Below, piece after piece: positions 25,189 through 33,096 of a DNA stretch of 64,000 bases. Numbering within the stretch: the stretch's first letter is position 1; each line of letters opens with the position of its first letter. Position numbers and translations under genes: made by a program. This DNA comes from VFMC01 sp040398525. GTDB lineage: Bacteria; Actinomycetota; Acidimicrobiia; Acidimicrobiales; Ilumatobacteraceae. The notes beneath the pieces were generated by a model, which had not been told where the DNA came from, did not search any database, and saw only the letters and a list, made by a program, of their open reading frames with translations. The stretch is from the NCBI GenBank assembly GCA_040398525.1, contig JBBATY010000001.1, positions 124,001 through 188,000 on the forward strand. The letters run 5' to 3'.

Positions 25189-26730
25189 CTAGAGCACCTC
25201 CAAGGAGCCGATGGATGATTCGACGGCACCGAGCACGGAGCCGTCGGCGAGCAGGCCCTCCGCAGCGCGCAGGTCGGGCGAGAGCCAGCGGTCGGGGCCG
25301 ACTCCACCGACCCGGAGGCGGACGGCCGCAAGGGCCGCCCCCGTTCCGGGACCGGGTACGAGCGGAGCCCGCAGGTCGATTGCCGCCGCGGCGCAGACGA
25401 CCTCGACGGCGAGGATGCGGCGCAGGTTGGCGACAGCCCGACGAAGCTTCTGCGCAGCGGCCCACCCGTTGGAGATGTGGTCTTCCTGCATGGCGCTGGT
25501 CGGCAACGACTGGACGCTCGCCGGCGTAGCCAGGCGTTGGTTCTCCATCGCCATCGCCGCCTGCGTGTAGTGGGCGATCATGAAGCCCGAGTTCACCCCT
25601 GGGTCCGGGGCCAGGAACGGTGGCAGCCCGTGCGAGCGGGCGCGGTCGAGCATCCGGTCGGTGCGCCGTTCGCTGATCGCCGAGACCTCGCTGACAGCGA
25701 TCGCGAGGAAGTCGCACACCATCGCGACTGGCGCACCGTGGAAGTTGCCGCACGACTCGACTCGACCGTCGGGCAGCACCATCGGGTTGTCGATCGCCGA
25801 GGCCAGCTCGCGCTCGGCGATCGTGCGCGCGTAGGCCATCGTGTCGAGCGCTGCACCGTGCACCTGCGGGGTGCAACGCAACGAGTACGCGTCCTGCACC
25901 CGATCGTCGCCCTCGCGGTGGCTGGCCACGATCGGCGAGGCGGCGAGGAGGCGGCGAAGGTTCGACGCGCTCACCGCTTGACCCACCTGGGGCCGCAGCG
26001 CCTGCAGGTCGGCGGCGAAGGCACGATCGGTACCGAGCAGACCTTCGACGGTCATCGCCGCGGCGACGTCGGCGAGCCGGAAGAGCTGGTCGAGGTCGTC
26101 GAGCGCGAGTGCCAGCGTGCCGAGGATTCCGTCGGTGCCGTTGATCAGCGCCAAGCCCTCCTTGGCCCGCAGCGCCACCGGCGACAACCCGGCACCTGCC
26201 AGGGCGCTCGCTGCGGGCTCGACGGTGCCGTCGGGCCTGCGCACCTCGCCCTCACCGAGCAGGACGAGCGCACAGTGGCTCAGTGGCGCCAGATCGCCGC
26301 TCGCGCCGAGCGAGCCGTGCTCGTGCACCACCGGCACGAGGCCTGCGTCGAGCAGCGCGAGCTGGAGCTCGACGAGCTCGGGCCGCACGCCCGAGCGGGC
26401 CATGGCCAGGCTGCGCGCGCGCAGCAGCAACATGGCGCGAACGATCTCGTCGTCGACCGTGTCGCCCATGCCCGCCGCGTGCGAACGCACCAGCGCCACC
26501 TGCAGCTCGGCCGTCCGCTCAGCCGGGATCGCCGTGTTGGCGAGAGCGCCGAAGCCCGTGGTGACGCCGTAGACCGGGGTGTCGGAGGCGACGAAGCCGT
26601 CGACCAGCGCCGCCGACGCTTCCATCGCGCGGCGCGCGTCGGCCGAGAGCTCGACCCGCCTACCCTGCCGGGCGACGGCCACCACATCGGCGAGCGACAG
26701 GCCGTGGCCATCGAGACGAAGTGTTTCCAT
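25189..26730 (-). CDS. hutH: Histidine ammonia-lyase
   Basis: The 513-residue enzyme has the autocatalytic MIO triad A143-S144-G145 in 'GSLGASGDLAPLSH', plus 'VYGVTTGFGALAN', 'QDAYSLRCTPQVHGA' and 'SAMQEDHISNGW'. It deaminates L-histidine to urocanate. The ATG at 26730 is 30 bp from the divergent IclR gene, and the gap holds a perfect palindrome. It is the first gene of the operon hutH-hutU-phyH-def-hutF-hutI. Confidence 0.97.
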   Translation of the reverse strand: METLRLDGHGLSLADVVAVARQGRRVELSADARRAMEASAALVDGFVASDTPVYGVTTGFGALANTAIPAERTAELQVALVRSHAAGMGDTVDDEIVRAMLLLRARSLAMARSGVRPELVELQLALLDAGLVPVVHEHGSLGASGDLAPLSHCALVLLGEGEVRRPDGTVEPAASALAGAGLSPVALRAKEGLALINGTDGILGTLALALDDLDQLFRLADVAAAMTVEGLLGTDRAFAADLQALRPQVGQAVSASNLRRLLAASPIVASHREGDDRVQDAYSLRCTPQVHGAALDTMAYARTIAERELASAIDNPMVLPDGRVESCGNFHGAPVAMVCDFLAIAVSEVSAISERRTDRMLDRARSHGLPPFLAPDPGVNSGFMIAHYTQAAMAMENQRLATPASVQSLPTSAMQEDHISNGWAAAQKLRRAVANLRRILAVEVVCAAAAIDLRAPLVPGPGTGAALAAVRLRVGGVGPDRWLSPDLRAAEGLLADGSVLGAVESSIGSLEVL

Positions 26731-26734
26731 AGCG

Positions 26735-26749
26735 TGGCAAACATTGCCA
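26735..26749. promoter_or_regulatory. Palindromic operator between hutH and the IclR gene
   Basis: TGGCAA-ACA-TTGCCA is a perfect 6-3-6 inverted repeat filling half of the 30-bp divergent gap. Its length and position fit an IclR-type operator controlling both the hut operon and the regulator. It overlaps the region just upstream of the regulator -10. Confidence 0.65.
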
Positions 26750-26760
26750 TACTGTGAAAC
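26750..26760 (+). promoter_or_regulatory. Leaderless -10 of the IclR regulator gene
   Basis: TACTGT at 26750-26755 lies 5 nt before the ATG at 26761 and directly follows the palindrome, so bound regulator would block it. Confidence 0.4.
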
Positions 26761-27480
26761 ATGGCGCAAGCGATGCGACGGTCCCGAACGACGGCCGACC
26801 TGGGCGAGCACGCCGGGCAGCCTCGCTCGACCGACCGTGGCCTGGCACTGCTGCGCGTCGTCGCCGACCGAGTCGACGGGGTGTCGCTGTCGGACGCCGC
26901 ACGCACCGTCGACCTGTCACCCAGCACCGCGTTGCGACACCTCCGCTCACTCGAGGCGGCGGGCTTCGTGAGCCGCCGCGCCGACGACGGCAGGTTCGAG
27001 CCAGGCCCGGAGCTGTACCGCATCGCTCGGGCGCTCGCCACCGCCGCCTCACTCCCCCGGCTCGCCGAACCGTTGCTCGCCGAACTGGCGTCGGCGACCG
27101 GTGAGTCGGCCTACCTCGCCGAGCCGCTCGACCGGGCTCACGCCGTCTACACCTGCCTCGCCGAGGGACACCACTCGGTGCGCCACGTCAGCTGGCTCGG
27201 CCACCAGGTGAGTCGGCGCGACACCGCCGTCGGTGCAGCGCTGGCCGGCCGGGTCGAGCCCGACGGTGTCGCCGTGCGGGTCGATGCCGTCGAGCAGGGC
27301 ATCACCGCCGTGTCGGCGCCGGTGCTGGGGGCCGACGGCCGCCCGCTCGCGGCGATCAGCGTCGTCGGGCCGAGCTTCCGGCTGAACGGAGCCCTGCTCG
27401 ATCGGGCCCGCAGCGCCGTGGCCGGCACCGCCGCACGCCTGCAGGTCGGGAGCCGGCCGGCCGACGACGACGGTCGCTGA
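26761..27480 (+). CDS. IclR-family regulator, probable hut repressor
   Basis: The 239-residue protein has an N-terminal winged helix ('STDRGLALLRVVADRVDGVS', 'SPSTALRHLRSLEAAGFVSR') and a C-terminal IclR effector domain ('LAEPLLAELASATGESAYLA', 'VSAPVLGADGRPLAAISVVG'). It is transcribed divergently from hutH across 30 bp with a shared palindrome. It is therefore very likely the histidine-pathway regulator, responding to urocanate or a later intermediate. Histidine operons are more often controlled by HutC (GntR type), so an IclR regulator is a variation. Confidence 0.85.
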   Translation: MAQAMRRSRTTADLGEHAGQPRSTDRGLALLRVVADRVDGVSLSDAARTVDLSPSTALRHLRSLEAAGFVSRRADDGRFEPGPELYRIARALATAASLPRLAEPLLAELASATGESAYLAEPLDRAHAVYTCLAEGHHSVRHVSWLGHQVSRRDTAVGAALAGRVEPDGVAVRVDAVEQGITAVSAPVLGADGRPLAAISVVGPSFRLNGALLDRARSAVAGTAARLQVGSRPADDDGR

Positions 27481-27501
27481 CCGATCGGCCCAGCCGTCGG
27501 G

Positions 27502-28173
27502 TCAGCGCGCCACCTTGCGAACTGCGGCGAGGGTGCCCTCGAGATGGGCGGTGAGGGCTGCGACGGCTCGGTCGGCATCGCCGTCGACCGCCGCGTCGCA
27601 CAGCGCCCGGTGCTCGACCTCGGCATCGCCGAGCGACTTCACGGCCCCGGCCACGGCCTGGAACCGTTGCGACTGGTCGAGCAGGTGCTCGACCTGGCGC
27701 AGCAGTAGGCCGTTCGGACAACGGGCCACCAGCGCGAGATGGAAGGCGCGGTGCGCGAGCCGCACCTCGGCGATGCTGCGCCGACGTCGCTGGAGGTCGC
27801 GGTGCGCCGCCTCGACCGAGCTCGCGTAGGACTCGTCGCGCGAGGCCGCTGCCGCATCGATCGAGGCGCGGAGCGCGACCGGGTCGAGGAGCAGACGGAT
27901 CTCGTAGATCTCGGCAGCGTCGTCGACGCTGATGGGAGCGACCCGCGCGCCGCGTTGCGGCTCGATGACCACCAGGCCCTCACCCGCGAGACGCCGGAAG
28001 GACTCGCGCAACGGGGTGGCCGACACTCCCCACTGCTGGGCGAGCTTCTCGCCCAGCAACTTCTCGCCGGGGGCGAGCTCACCGGACAGGATCGCCCTGC
28101 GCAGCATCGCGTCGACCCAGTCGGCGCGCGTCGGCGGCGAGCCGGCGGCGGTCTGCACGGGCGTCGGGAGCAC
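27502..28173 (-). CDS. GntR-family (FCD/FadR subgroup) regulator
   Basis: The 223-residue protein has a GntR winged helix at about residues 18-75 ('RRAILSGELAPGEKLLGEK', 'SATPLRESFRRLAGEGLV') and an all-helical FCD effector domain ('EIYEIRLLLDPVALRASI', 'HRAFHLALVARCPNGLL'), which binds a carboxylate and often a metal ion. It is divergent from the aromatic ring-cleavage operon and convergent with the IclR gene. A palindrome near 28206-28222 is its likely operator. The GTG start at 28173 has TATCAT 6 nt upstream. Confidence 0.87.
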   Translation of the reverse strand: MLPTPVQTAAGSPPTRADWVDAMLRRAILSGELAPGEKLLGEKLAQQWGVSATPLRESFRRLAGEGLVVIEPQRGARVAPISVDDAAEIYEIRLLLDPVALRASIDAAAASRDESYASSVEAAHRDLQRRRRSIAEVRLAHRAFHLALVARCPNGLLLRQVEHLLDQSQRFQAVAGAVKSLGDAEVEHRALCDAAVDGDADRAVAALTAHLEGTLAAVRKVAR

Positions 28174-28185
28174 GGGTCGATGATA
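28174..28185 (-). promoter_or_regulatory. Leaderless -10 of the GntR regulator gene
   Basis: On the minus strand TATCAT (28185-28180) is followed by 6 nt and the GTG at 28173. Confidence 0.5.
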
Positions 28186-28205
28186 GGCACCCTTGCGCGG
28201 AATCG

Positions 28206-28222
28206 ATGATCTATAGAATCAT
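28206..28222. promoter_or_regulatory. Inverted repeat, candidate GntR operator
   Basis: ATGAT-CTATAGA-ATCAT has 5-bp arms and an inner palindromic CTATAG. It overlaps TAGAAT (28214-28219), a candidate -10 for the FAH gene, so binding would repress the ring-cleavage operon. It is unusually AT-rich for this region. Confidence 0.5.
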
Positions 28223-28228
28223 GGCCCG

Positions 28229-29077
28229 ATGTTCCGCCTTCTGAACCTCGACGGCCGTGCTGCTCTGCAGGACGGCGACCACTGGCACGACCTCGCTGCA
28301 CTCAGCGGCGACCCAACGCTGGCCGATCCGATGGTGGCGATCACCCGCCACACCGAGCTCCATGCGCTCCAGGCGGCCACGGCCGGCCGCACTCCCGACG
28401 GGACGATCGACGCCTCCGCGCTGCAGCCGCCCGCACCTCGGCCGTCGAAGGTGTTCGGGATCGGCCTCAACTACGGCAAGCACGCACGCGAGTCGAATAT
28501 GGAGCTCCCGCCCGCGCCGCTCACCTTCACCAAGTTCCCCAGCTGCATCTGCGGGCCCCACGCCGAGATCGAGCTGTCCGGCGACCGGGTCGACTGGGAG
28601 GTCGAGCTCGTCGTGGTGATCGGGACCGGCGGCCGGCGGATCCCGCGCAGCGAGGCCTGGCAGCACGTGGCCGGGCTGACCCTGGGCCAGGACATCTCCG
28701 ACCGCACGGTGCAGCTCACGGGCAAGCCACCACAGTTCTCGCTCGGCAAGAGCTTCGACACCTACGGCCCGATCGGGCCCGCCATCGTCTCCGTCGACGC
28801 CTTCAGCGACCCCGACGACATCGGCCTGTGGTGCGACGTCGCCGGCGAGCGGATGCAGGAGGCGCGCTCGAGCGACCTCATCTTCTCCGTCGCCGAGCTG
28901 ATCGAGTACCTGTCGAGCATCTGCACCCTCGAGCCCGGCGACCTGATCTTCACGGGCACACCCGACGGCGTCGGCGCGGCCCGTGGGCGCTTCCTCCGCG
29001 AGGGCGAGGTCGTCGACTCCGGGGCCGACGTGATCGGCTCGCTGTCGAACCGTTGCGTCGCCGGGCCTGCCTCGTGA
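28229..29077 (+). CDS. Fumarylacetoacetate-hydrolase-family protein (C-C bond hydrolase or decarboxylase/isomerase)
   Basis: The 282-residue protein has the FAH fold in its second half: 'KVFGIGLNYGKHARES', 'DWEVELVVVIG' (metal ligands), 'GLTLGQDISDRTVQ', 'GKSFDTYGPIGPA' and 'LIFTGTPDGVG'. In aromatic pathways such enzymes cleave acyl-pyruvates or hydrate or decarboxylate ring-fission products. Its GTGA overlap with an extradiol dioxygenase gene, itself followed by a hydroxylase gene, suggests it handles the product of meta ring cleavage. Many relatives act on 2,4-dioxo acids, so the exact reaction is open. Confidence 0.85.
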   Translation: MFRLLNLDGRAALQDGDHWHDLAALSGDPTLADPMVAITRHTELHALQAATAGRTPDGTIDASALQPPAPRPSKVFGIGLNYGKHARESNMELPPAPLTFTKFPSCICGPHAEIELSGDRVDWEVELVVVIGTGGRRIPRSEAWQHVAGLTLGQDISDRTVQLTGKPPQFSLGKSFDTYGPIGPAIVSVDAFSDPDDIGLWCDVAGERMQEARSSDLIFSVAELIEYLSSICTLEPGDLIFTGTPDGVGAARGRFLREGEVVDSGADVIGSLSNRCVAGPAS

Positions 29078-30009
29078 GCGGTCTGCACCGGCTGCTCTCG
29101 ATGCGGGTCGGAGTGCCCGATCCGGCCGCCCTGGCATCGTTCTACGAAGAGATGGGCATGGTCGACGACGGCCACGGCGGCTTCGGCGGCACCGACGTCG
29201 GCGGCCAGGTGGTGGTCGACGAGCACGCGTTCCGGCGACTGCTCGAGGTGCGCTTGGGTGCGCACGACGAGGCGGCGATCGACGCCATCGCGGCCCGTCT
29301 CGAGGCCAACGGGCTGTCGCCGCGCCTCGCCGACGGAGCGCTCGTCGTCGTCGAGCCCACGACAGAGGTGACCTTCCGGGTGGAGGTGAGCGCGCCGCTC
29401 GTCCAGTCCCCGGCTGCCGCTCCCCCGGTCGACAACCGACCCGGTGTCGCCATCCGCCGCAATGCGCGCGCCGCTGCCGTGCACGCCGTGCCTCGCCCGC
29501 CCCGGCGCCTCGGCCACCTCGTGCTGGCCACCCCCGATGTGAACGCCACCAGGTCCTTCCTGGTCGACGGCCTCGGCTTCAAGGTGAGCGACGAGTTCCC
29601 CGGCATCATCGCCTTCCTGCGCTGCTCGACCGACCACCACAACGTCGCGTTGGTCGGCTCGGACGTGCCCCACCTGCAGCACTACTCGTGGGAGTGCGAC
29701 GACGTCGACCACGTCGGCCACGCCGCCACGAACCTGCTGCGCACCGACCCGACGCGCCACGCCTGGGGCTTCGGCCGACACTTCCTCGGCTCGAACTACT
29801 ACTGGTACCTGCGCGACCCCGCCGGGTCGTTCCTCGAGTTCTACAGCGACCTCGACATGATCGACGACGACGAGGCCTGGGAGCGCGACGGACGCACCGC
29901 CTTCGAGCCGTCGCAGATCGGCCGCGCGTGGGGCCCCGACACGCCGTTCGAGTTCGTCGTGCCGAACGACATCGACACGCTGCGCTCCGGTTGGGCCGCC
30001 CGTGGCTGA
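29074..30009 (+). CDS. Extradiol ring-cleavage dioxygenase (two VOC domains)
   Basis: The 311-residue protein has two tandem vicinal-oxygen-chelate domains. The N-terminal one is degenerate. The C-terminal one has the expected iron ligands H148 ('LGHLVLATP'), H203 ('QHYSWE') and E255 ('FLEFYSD'). This is the BphC/catechol 2,3-dioxygenase pattern, cleaving a catechol next to the hydroxyls. I chose the GTG at 29074, which overlaps the FAH stop; an ATG at 29101 would give a slightly shorter protein. The next gene overlaps by 8 nt and encodes an aromatic hydroxylase. Confidence 0.85.
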   Translation: MSGLHRLLSMRVGVPDPAALASFYEEMGMVDDGHGGFGGTDVGGQVVVDEHAFRRLLEVRLGAHDEAAIDAIAARLEANGLSPRLADGALVVVEPTTEVTFRVEVSAPLVQSPAAAPPVDNRPGVAIRRNARAAAVHAVPRPPRRLGHLVLATPDVNATRSFLVDGLGFKVSDEFPGIIAFLRCSTDHHNVALVGSDVPHLQHYSWECDDVDHVGHAATNLLRTDPTRHAWGFGRHFLGSNYYWYLRDPAGSFLEFYSDLDMIDDDEAWERDGRTAFEPSQIGRAWGPDTPFEFVVPNDIDTLRSGWAARG

Positions 30010-31504
30010 ACCGGGGCCGACCGGCCTCGACGCCGAGGTGCTGGTGATCGGGTTCGGCCCGGTCGGCTGCGTCCTCGCTGCGCTGCTGGCCGGGCGGGGG
30101 CTCGATGTGGTGGTCGTCGACCGCGACACCGATCTGTTCCCGCTCCCCCGTGCCGCCCACTTCGACCACGAGATCATGCGCGTGGTCCAAGAGCTCGGCT
30201 GCTCCGACGAGATCGCTCCGAGCCTGTATGCCAACCCGGGCATGGACTTCCTCAACGCCGACCGCCAGGTGCTCATGTCGATGCGCAGCGGCAGCCGCAC
30301 CCTGTCGGGCTGGCCTTCGTCGAACATGTTCCACCAGCCGGGGTTCGAGCGTGCCCTCCGCTCGCGCGCTGCCGCGTTCGGAGCCGACATCCGCCTCGGC
30401 GTCGAGGTGACCGGCATCGAGCAGCACGCCGACCACGTCGCCGCCTCGACCGCCGACGGCGGCGCCATCACGGCGGCATGGGTCGTGGCGTGCGACGGCG
30501 CCCGGTCGTCGATCCGTAAGCAGAGCGGGATCGACATGGACGACCTGCGCTTCGAGGAGCCGTGGCTGGTGCTCGACCTCGTGCTGCACGACGGCGTGGC
30601 GCCCCCCAGCCCTCATGCCCTGCAGGTCTGCGATCCGGCCCGGCCGCACACCCTCGTGCCGATGCCTGCGCCGCGCTACCGCTTCGAGTTCATGCTCCTG
30701 CCGGGCGAGGACGCATCGTGGATCCAGCAACCGGCGGTGATCGACGAGTTGCTGAGCGCATGGATGGACCCGACCACGGCCACGGTCGAGCGCTCGGCCG
30801 TGTACACCTTCCACGGCCTCATCGCCGAGCAGTGGAGGCGGGGGCGGATGCTCCTGGCGGGCGACGCAGCTCACCAGATGCCGCCGTTCCTCGGACAGGG
30901 CATGTGCTCGGGCATCCGCGATGCGGCGAACCTCGCCTGGAAGCTCGACCAGATCCTCCGGCGCGGTGTCGACGACTCGGTCCTCGACAGCTACCAGGCC
31001 GAACGCGAACCGCACGTCCGCAGCATCGTCGAGGCCGCCGTGGGCTTCGGGCGGATCATCTGCACGACCGACCCGGACGTCGCCGCTGCACGCGATGCAG
31101 GCATGCTCGCTGCACGGGCCGGCGGCGCGCCGGACGCGGAGCCTGCCCACGACGGCTCGCCGACACCACCGCTCACCCCCGGGGCGTTGGTCGGCGTCGG
31201 TGGTGGCGCGCTGTCGTTGCAGGTGAGCATCGACGGCACGCGCTCCGACGATGTCATCGGCCAGCGCTTCGCCGTCGTGGCCCGATCGGCATCGCTGCTC
31301 GCCTCGTCCGAGGCCGAGGCGTGGGCGACGATCGGCGCCGTGCTGCTCGACGCCGAGGCCCATCCAGGCCTCGGCACGCTGCTCGACGTGGCGCGCGGCG
31401 ATGTGGCCGTGATCCGACCCGACCGCTACCTGTACGCGGTCGCCGCCCACTGCCCGCCACCGCCGCCGGTGCTGATGCCGGCATCGTCGATGCCCTCGAG
31501 CTGA
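30002..31504 (+). CDS. FAD-dependent aromatic monooxygenase, MhpA-like
   Basis: The 500-residue flavoprotein hydroxylase (PheA/TfdB/MhpA family) has an N-terminal FAD site 'EVLVIGFGPVGCVLAALLAG', 'VVACDGARSSIRKQSGI' (DG motif) and 'GRMLLAGDAAHQMPPFLGQG' (GD motif), followed by a thioredoxin-like C-terminal region. It most resembles 3-(3-hydroxyphenyl)propionate hydroxylase, which makes the catechol for ring cleavage. Its GTG start lies in an 8-nt overlap with the dioxygenase gene. Together the operon gives hydroxylation, ring opening and hydrolysis of an unidentified phenolic compound. Confidence 0.87.
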   Translation: MAEPGPTGLDAEVLVIGFGPVGCVLAALLAGRGLDVVVVDRDTDLFPLPRAAHFDHEIMRVVQELGCSDEIAPSLYANPGMDFLNADRQVLMSMRSGSRTLSGWPSSNMFHQPGFERALRSRAAAFGADIRLGVEVTGIEQHADHVAASTADGGAITAAWVVACDGARSSIRKQSGIDMDDLRFEEPWLVLDLVLHDGVAPPSPHALQVCDPARPHTLVPMPAPRYRFEFMLLPGEDASWIQQPAVIDELLSAWMDPTTATVERSAVYTFHGLIAEQWRRGRMLLAGDAAHQMPPFLGQGMCSGIRDAANLAWKLDQILRRGVDDSVLDSYQAEREPHVRSIVEAAVGFGRIICTTDPDVAAARDAGMLAARAGGAPDAEPAHDGSPTPPLTPGALVGVGGGALSLQVSIDGTRSDDVIGQRFAVVARSASLLASSEAEAWATIGAVLLDAEAHPGLGTLLDVARGDVAVIRPDRYLYAVAAHCPPPPPVLMPASSMPSS

Positions 31505-31516
31505 GCCCGGCGCAGG

Positions 31517-31915
31517 TCAGACGACGGCGAACGATCCGGTGCCCGTGGCGACGAGCTTGCCGTCGTCGCCCATCACCCGCGCCTCGAGGTGCACGACACG
31601 ACTCCCCGGCTTGACCACCGTGGCCTCGCACCGGACGCTGCCTGCCAACACAGGACGCAGGAAGCGGGTCTGGATCTCGATCGTCACGGGGCGCTTCCCG
31701 TCGGCCAGCACCGACACCGCAGCGCCACCCATGGAGGTGTCGATCAGCGCGAACAGCACGGCCCCGTGGAGCACTCCGTGCGGATTGAGGTGGTCGGGCC
31801 CGACCGTGAGCCGAGCCTCGGCGGCCCCGACGCCGGTGCGCTGCACCACCATGCCGATCAGCTCGCCGAACGGGTGAGGCACGGGGGGCGGCGATGCGTC
31901 CGAGGATTCGCTCAT
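31517..31915 (-). CDS. PaaI-family hotdog thioesterase
   Basis: The 132-residue single hotdog domain contains 'HLNPHGVLHGAVLFALIDTS', the PaaI motif with the catalytic Asp in the central helix, and 'TIEIQTRFLRPVLAG'. It hydrolyses aryl- or acyl-CoA thioesters. It is convergent with the aromatic operon, 12 bp away, and could release CoA from dead-end aromatic thioesters. Its own promoter is not clear. Confidence 0.88.
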   Translation of the reverse strand: MSESSDASPPPVPHPFGELIGMVVQRTGVGAAEARLTVGPDHLNPHGVLHGAVLFALIDTSMGGAAVSVLADGKRPVTIEIQTRFLRPVLAGSVRCEATVVKPGSRVVHLEARVMGDDGKLVATGTGSFAVV

Positions 31916-31951
31916 CGCTGCTCAGTGTCGCAGACGCCGACGCCCTGCTCG

Positions 31952-33073
31952 TCAGCGGGTGAGCGGCACGCGGGTGAGGGGCACCTCGTCGGGCAGCGTG
32001 ACGTCGAGCAGCTCGAAGTCCGGGGTGCAGGCGCCGATCGCGCAGGTGGTGTCGGCGGGCAGCACGAAGCTGTCGCCCGGGCCGACCGGCTCGGGGTCGT
32101 GGCCCGTCACCTCGAGCGACGCCGACCCGGCGAGCACGTACCCGAAGACGAGCTCGGCGTGGTGGCGGACATGGTCCGTGCGGTCGGTGCGACCGACCGG
32201 CCGCACCACACGTGCCCCGGCAAGGCCATCGGTCGCAGCACCGAAGCCGATGTTGCGACACTCGAAGCCGTCGTGCCGCCACGGGCCCCAGGTCGCGTCG
32301 GCGGCGATGTGGCGGACGAAGCGTTGCCCGCCGAAGTCGCGACCCGGGTCGAGTCGTCCGGTCGGCAGCGCCGTGTCGTGGTCGGCGAGGGTCTCGTGCT
32401 CGGCGGGGCAGCCGATCTCGACCACCTCGAGCCCTGCGGATGCCTCGAGCACGCGGTGACGGATCTGCGGGGGCTGCAGCACACAGTCGCCTGCTGCCAG
32501 CACGAACGGTTCGCCCTGGTCCTCGTACACGAGGCGCACCCACCCGCTGACGCAGTAGATCATCTGGAAGCGCACCTTGTGGTAGTGCACGTAGTCGGGC
32601 ACCGGGCCGGCATCGGGGATGCGGATGTGCGAGCCGATGAACCGACCACCTTGGCGACCGGGGATCAGCTCGCGGTACTGCATGCCGGCGCGCCCAGCGC
32701 CGAAGGTGGGGTCGTCGGCGACACGGTTGACGACGAACGACTGCTGCACGGGTGGCAGCACCACCCCGGGATCGGCAGCGACGAGCTGCACCACGGTGCC
32801 GTTGGGCGCCACCAGCTCGCCGACGCCGGCGGACAGCACGGCGGGATCATCGCAGAGCAGGCGCAGCGTCGCCGGGGCGACCCCAGCGAGCGGCTCGAGG
32901 CGGATCGTCAGCCCGTGACCCGACAGCACGGCGACGGCCGGGCTGTCGGCCGGGAAGATCACATCGACCCGGAACCCCAGACGGGTGAAGAACTGCAGCG
33001 TCGGATCGAGGTCGTCACAGGCGAGGACGACCTGCGCAGCCCGCACCTGTCGGGGGTCCAGGGGTTCGGCCAT
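31952..33073 (-). CDS. VOC-plus-cupin multidomain protein
   Basis: The 373-residue protein begins with a glyoxalase/VOC-like segment ('AAQVVLACDDLDPTLQFFT', residues 12-60) and continues with two cupin barrels. The first has 'DYVHYHKVRFQMIYCVSGWV' and 'GDCVLQPPQIRHRV'. The second has 'RHHAELVFGYVLAGSASLEV' and 'GDSFVLPADTT'. Histidines suited to metal binding are present in the first. I do not recognise a named enzyme; it could be a dioxygenase or isomerase. It shares a 23-bp bidirectional promoter with a HyuA-like gene, so the two probably act in one pathway. The ATG at 33073 is fixed by the TAGCGT -10. Confidence 0.7.
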   Translation of the reverse strand: MAEPLDPRQVRAAQVVLACDDLDPTLQFFTRLGFRVDVIFPADSPAVAVLSGHGLTIRLEPLAGVAPATLRLLCDDPAVLSAGVGELVAPNGTVVQLVAADPGVVLPPVQQSFVVNRVADDPTFGAGRAGMQYRELIPGRQGGRFIGSHIRIPDAGPVPDYVHYHKVRFQMIYCVSGWVRLVYEDQGEPFVLAAGDCVLQPPQIRHRVLEASAGLEVVEIGCPAEHETLADHDTALPTGRLDPGRDFGGQRFVRHIAADATWGPWRHDGFECRNIGFGAATDGLAGARVVRPVGRTDRTDHVRHHAELVFGYVLAGSASLEVTGHDPEPVGPGDSFVLPADTTCAIGACTPDFELLDVTLPDEVPLTRVPLTR

Positions 33074-33096
33074 GGGCCCGACGCTAGCCTGACCCG
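33074..33096. promoter_or_regulatory. Bidirectional promoter with overlapping -10 elements
   Basis: The whole 23-bp gap holds two divergent -10 hexamers. TAGCCT (33085-33090) lies 6 nt before the GTG at 33097. On the minus strand TAGCGT (33086-33081) lies 7 nt before the ATG at 33073. The hexamers share the TA at 33085-33086 inside CTAG. Both transcripts would be leaderless, and polymerases would compete for one melted core. Confidence 0.55.

Noticed and set aside
28762..30537. 591-codon minus-strand open frame over the ring-cleavage operon
   Set aside because: The forward strand carries three genes with catalytic motifs and overlapping starts. The minus frame shows no domain.
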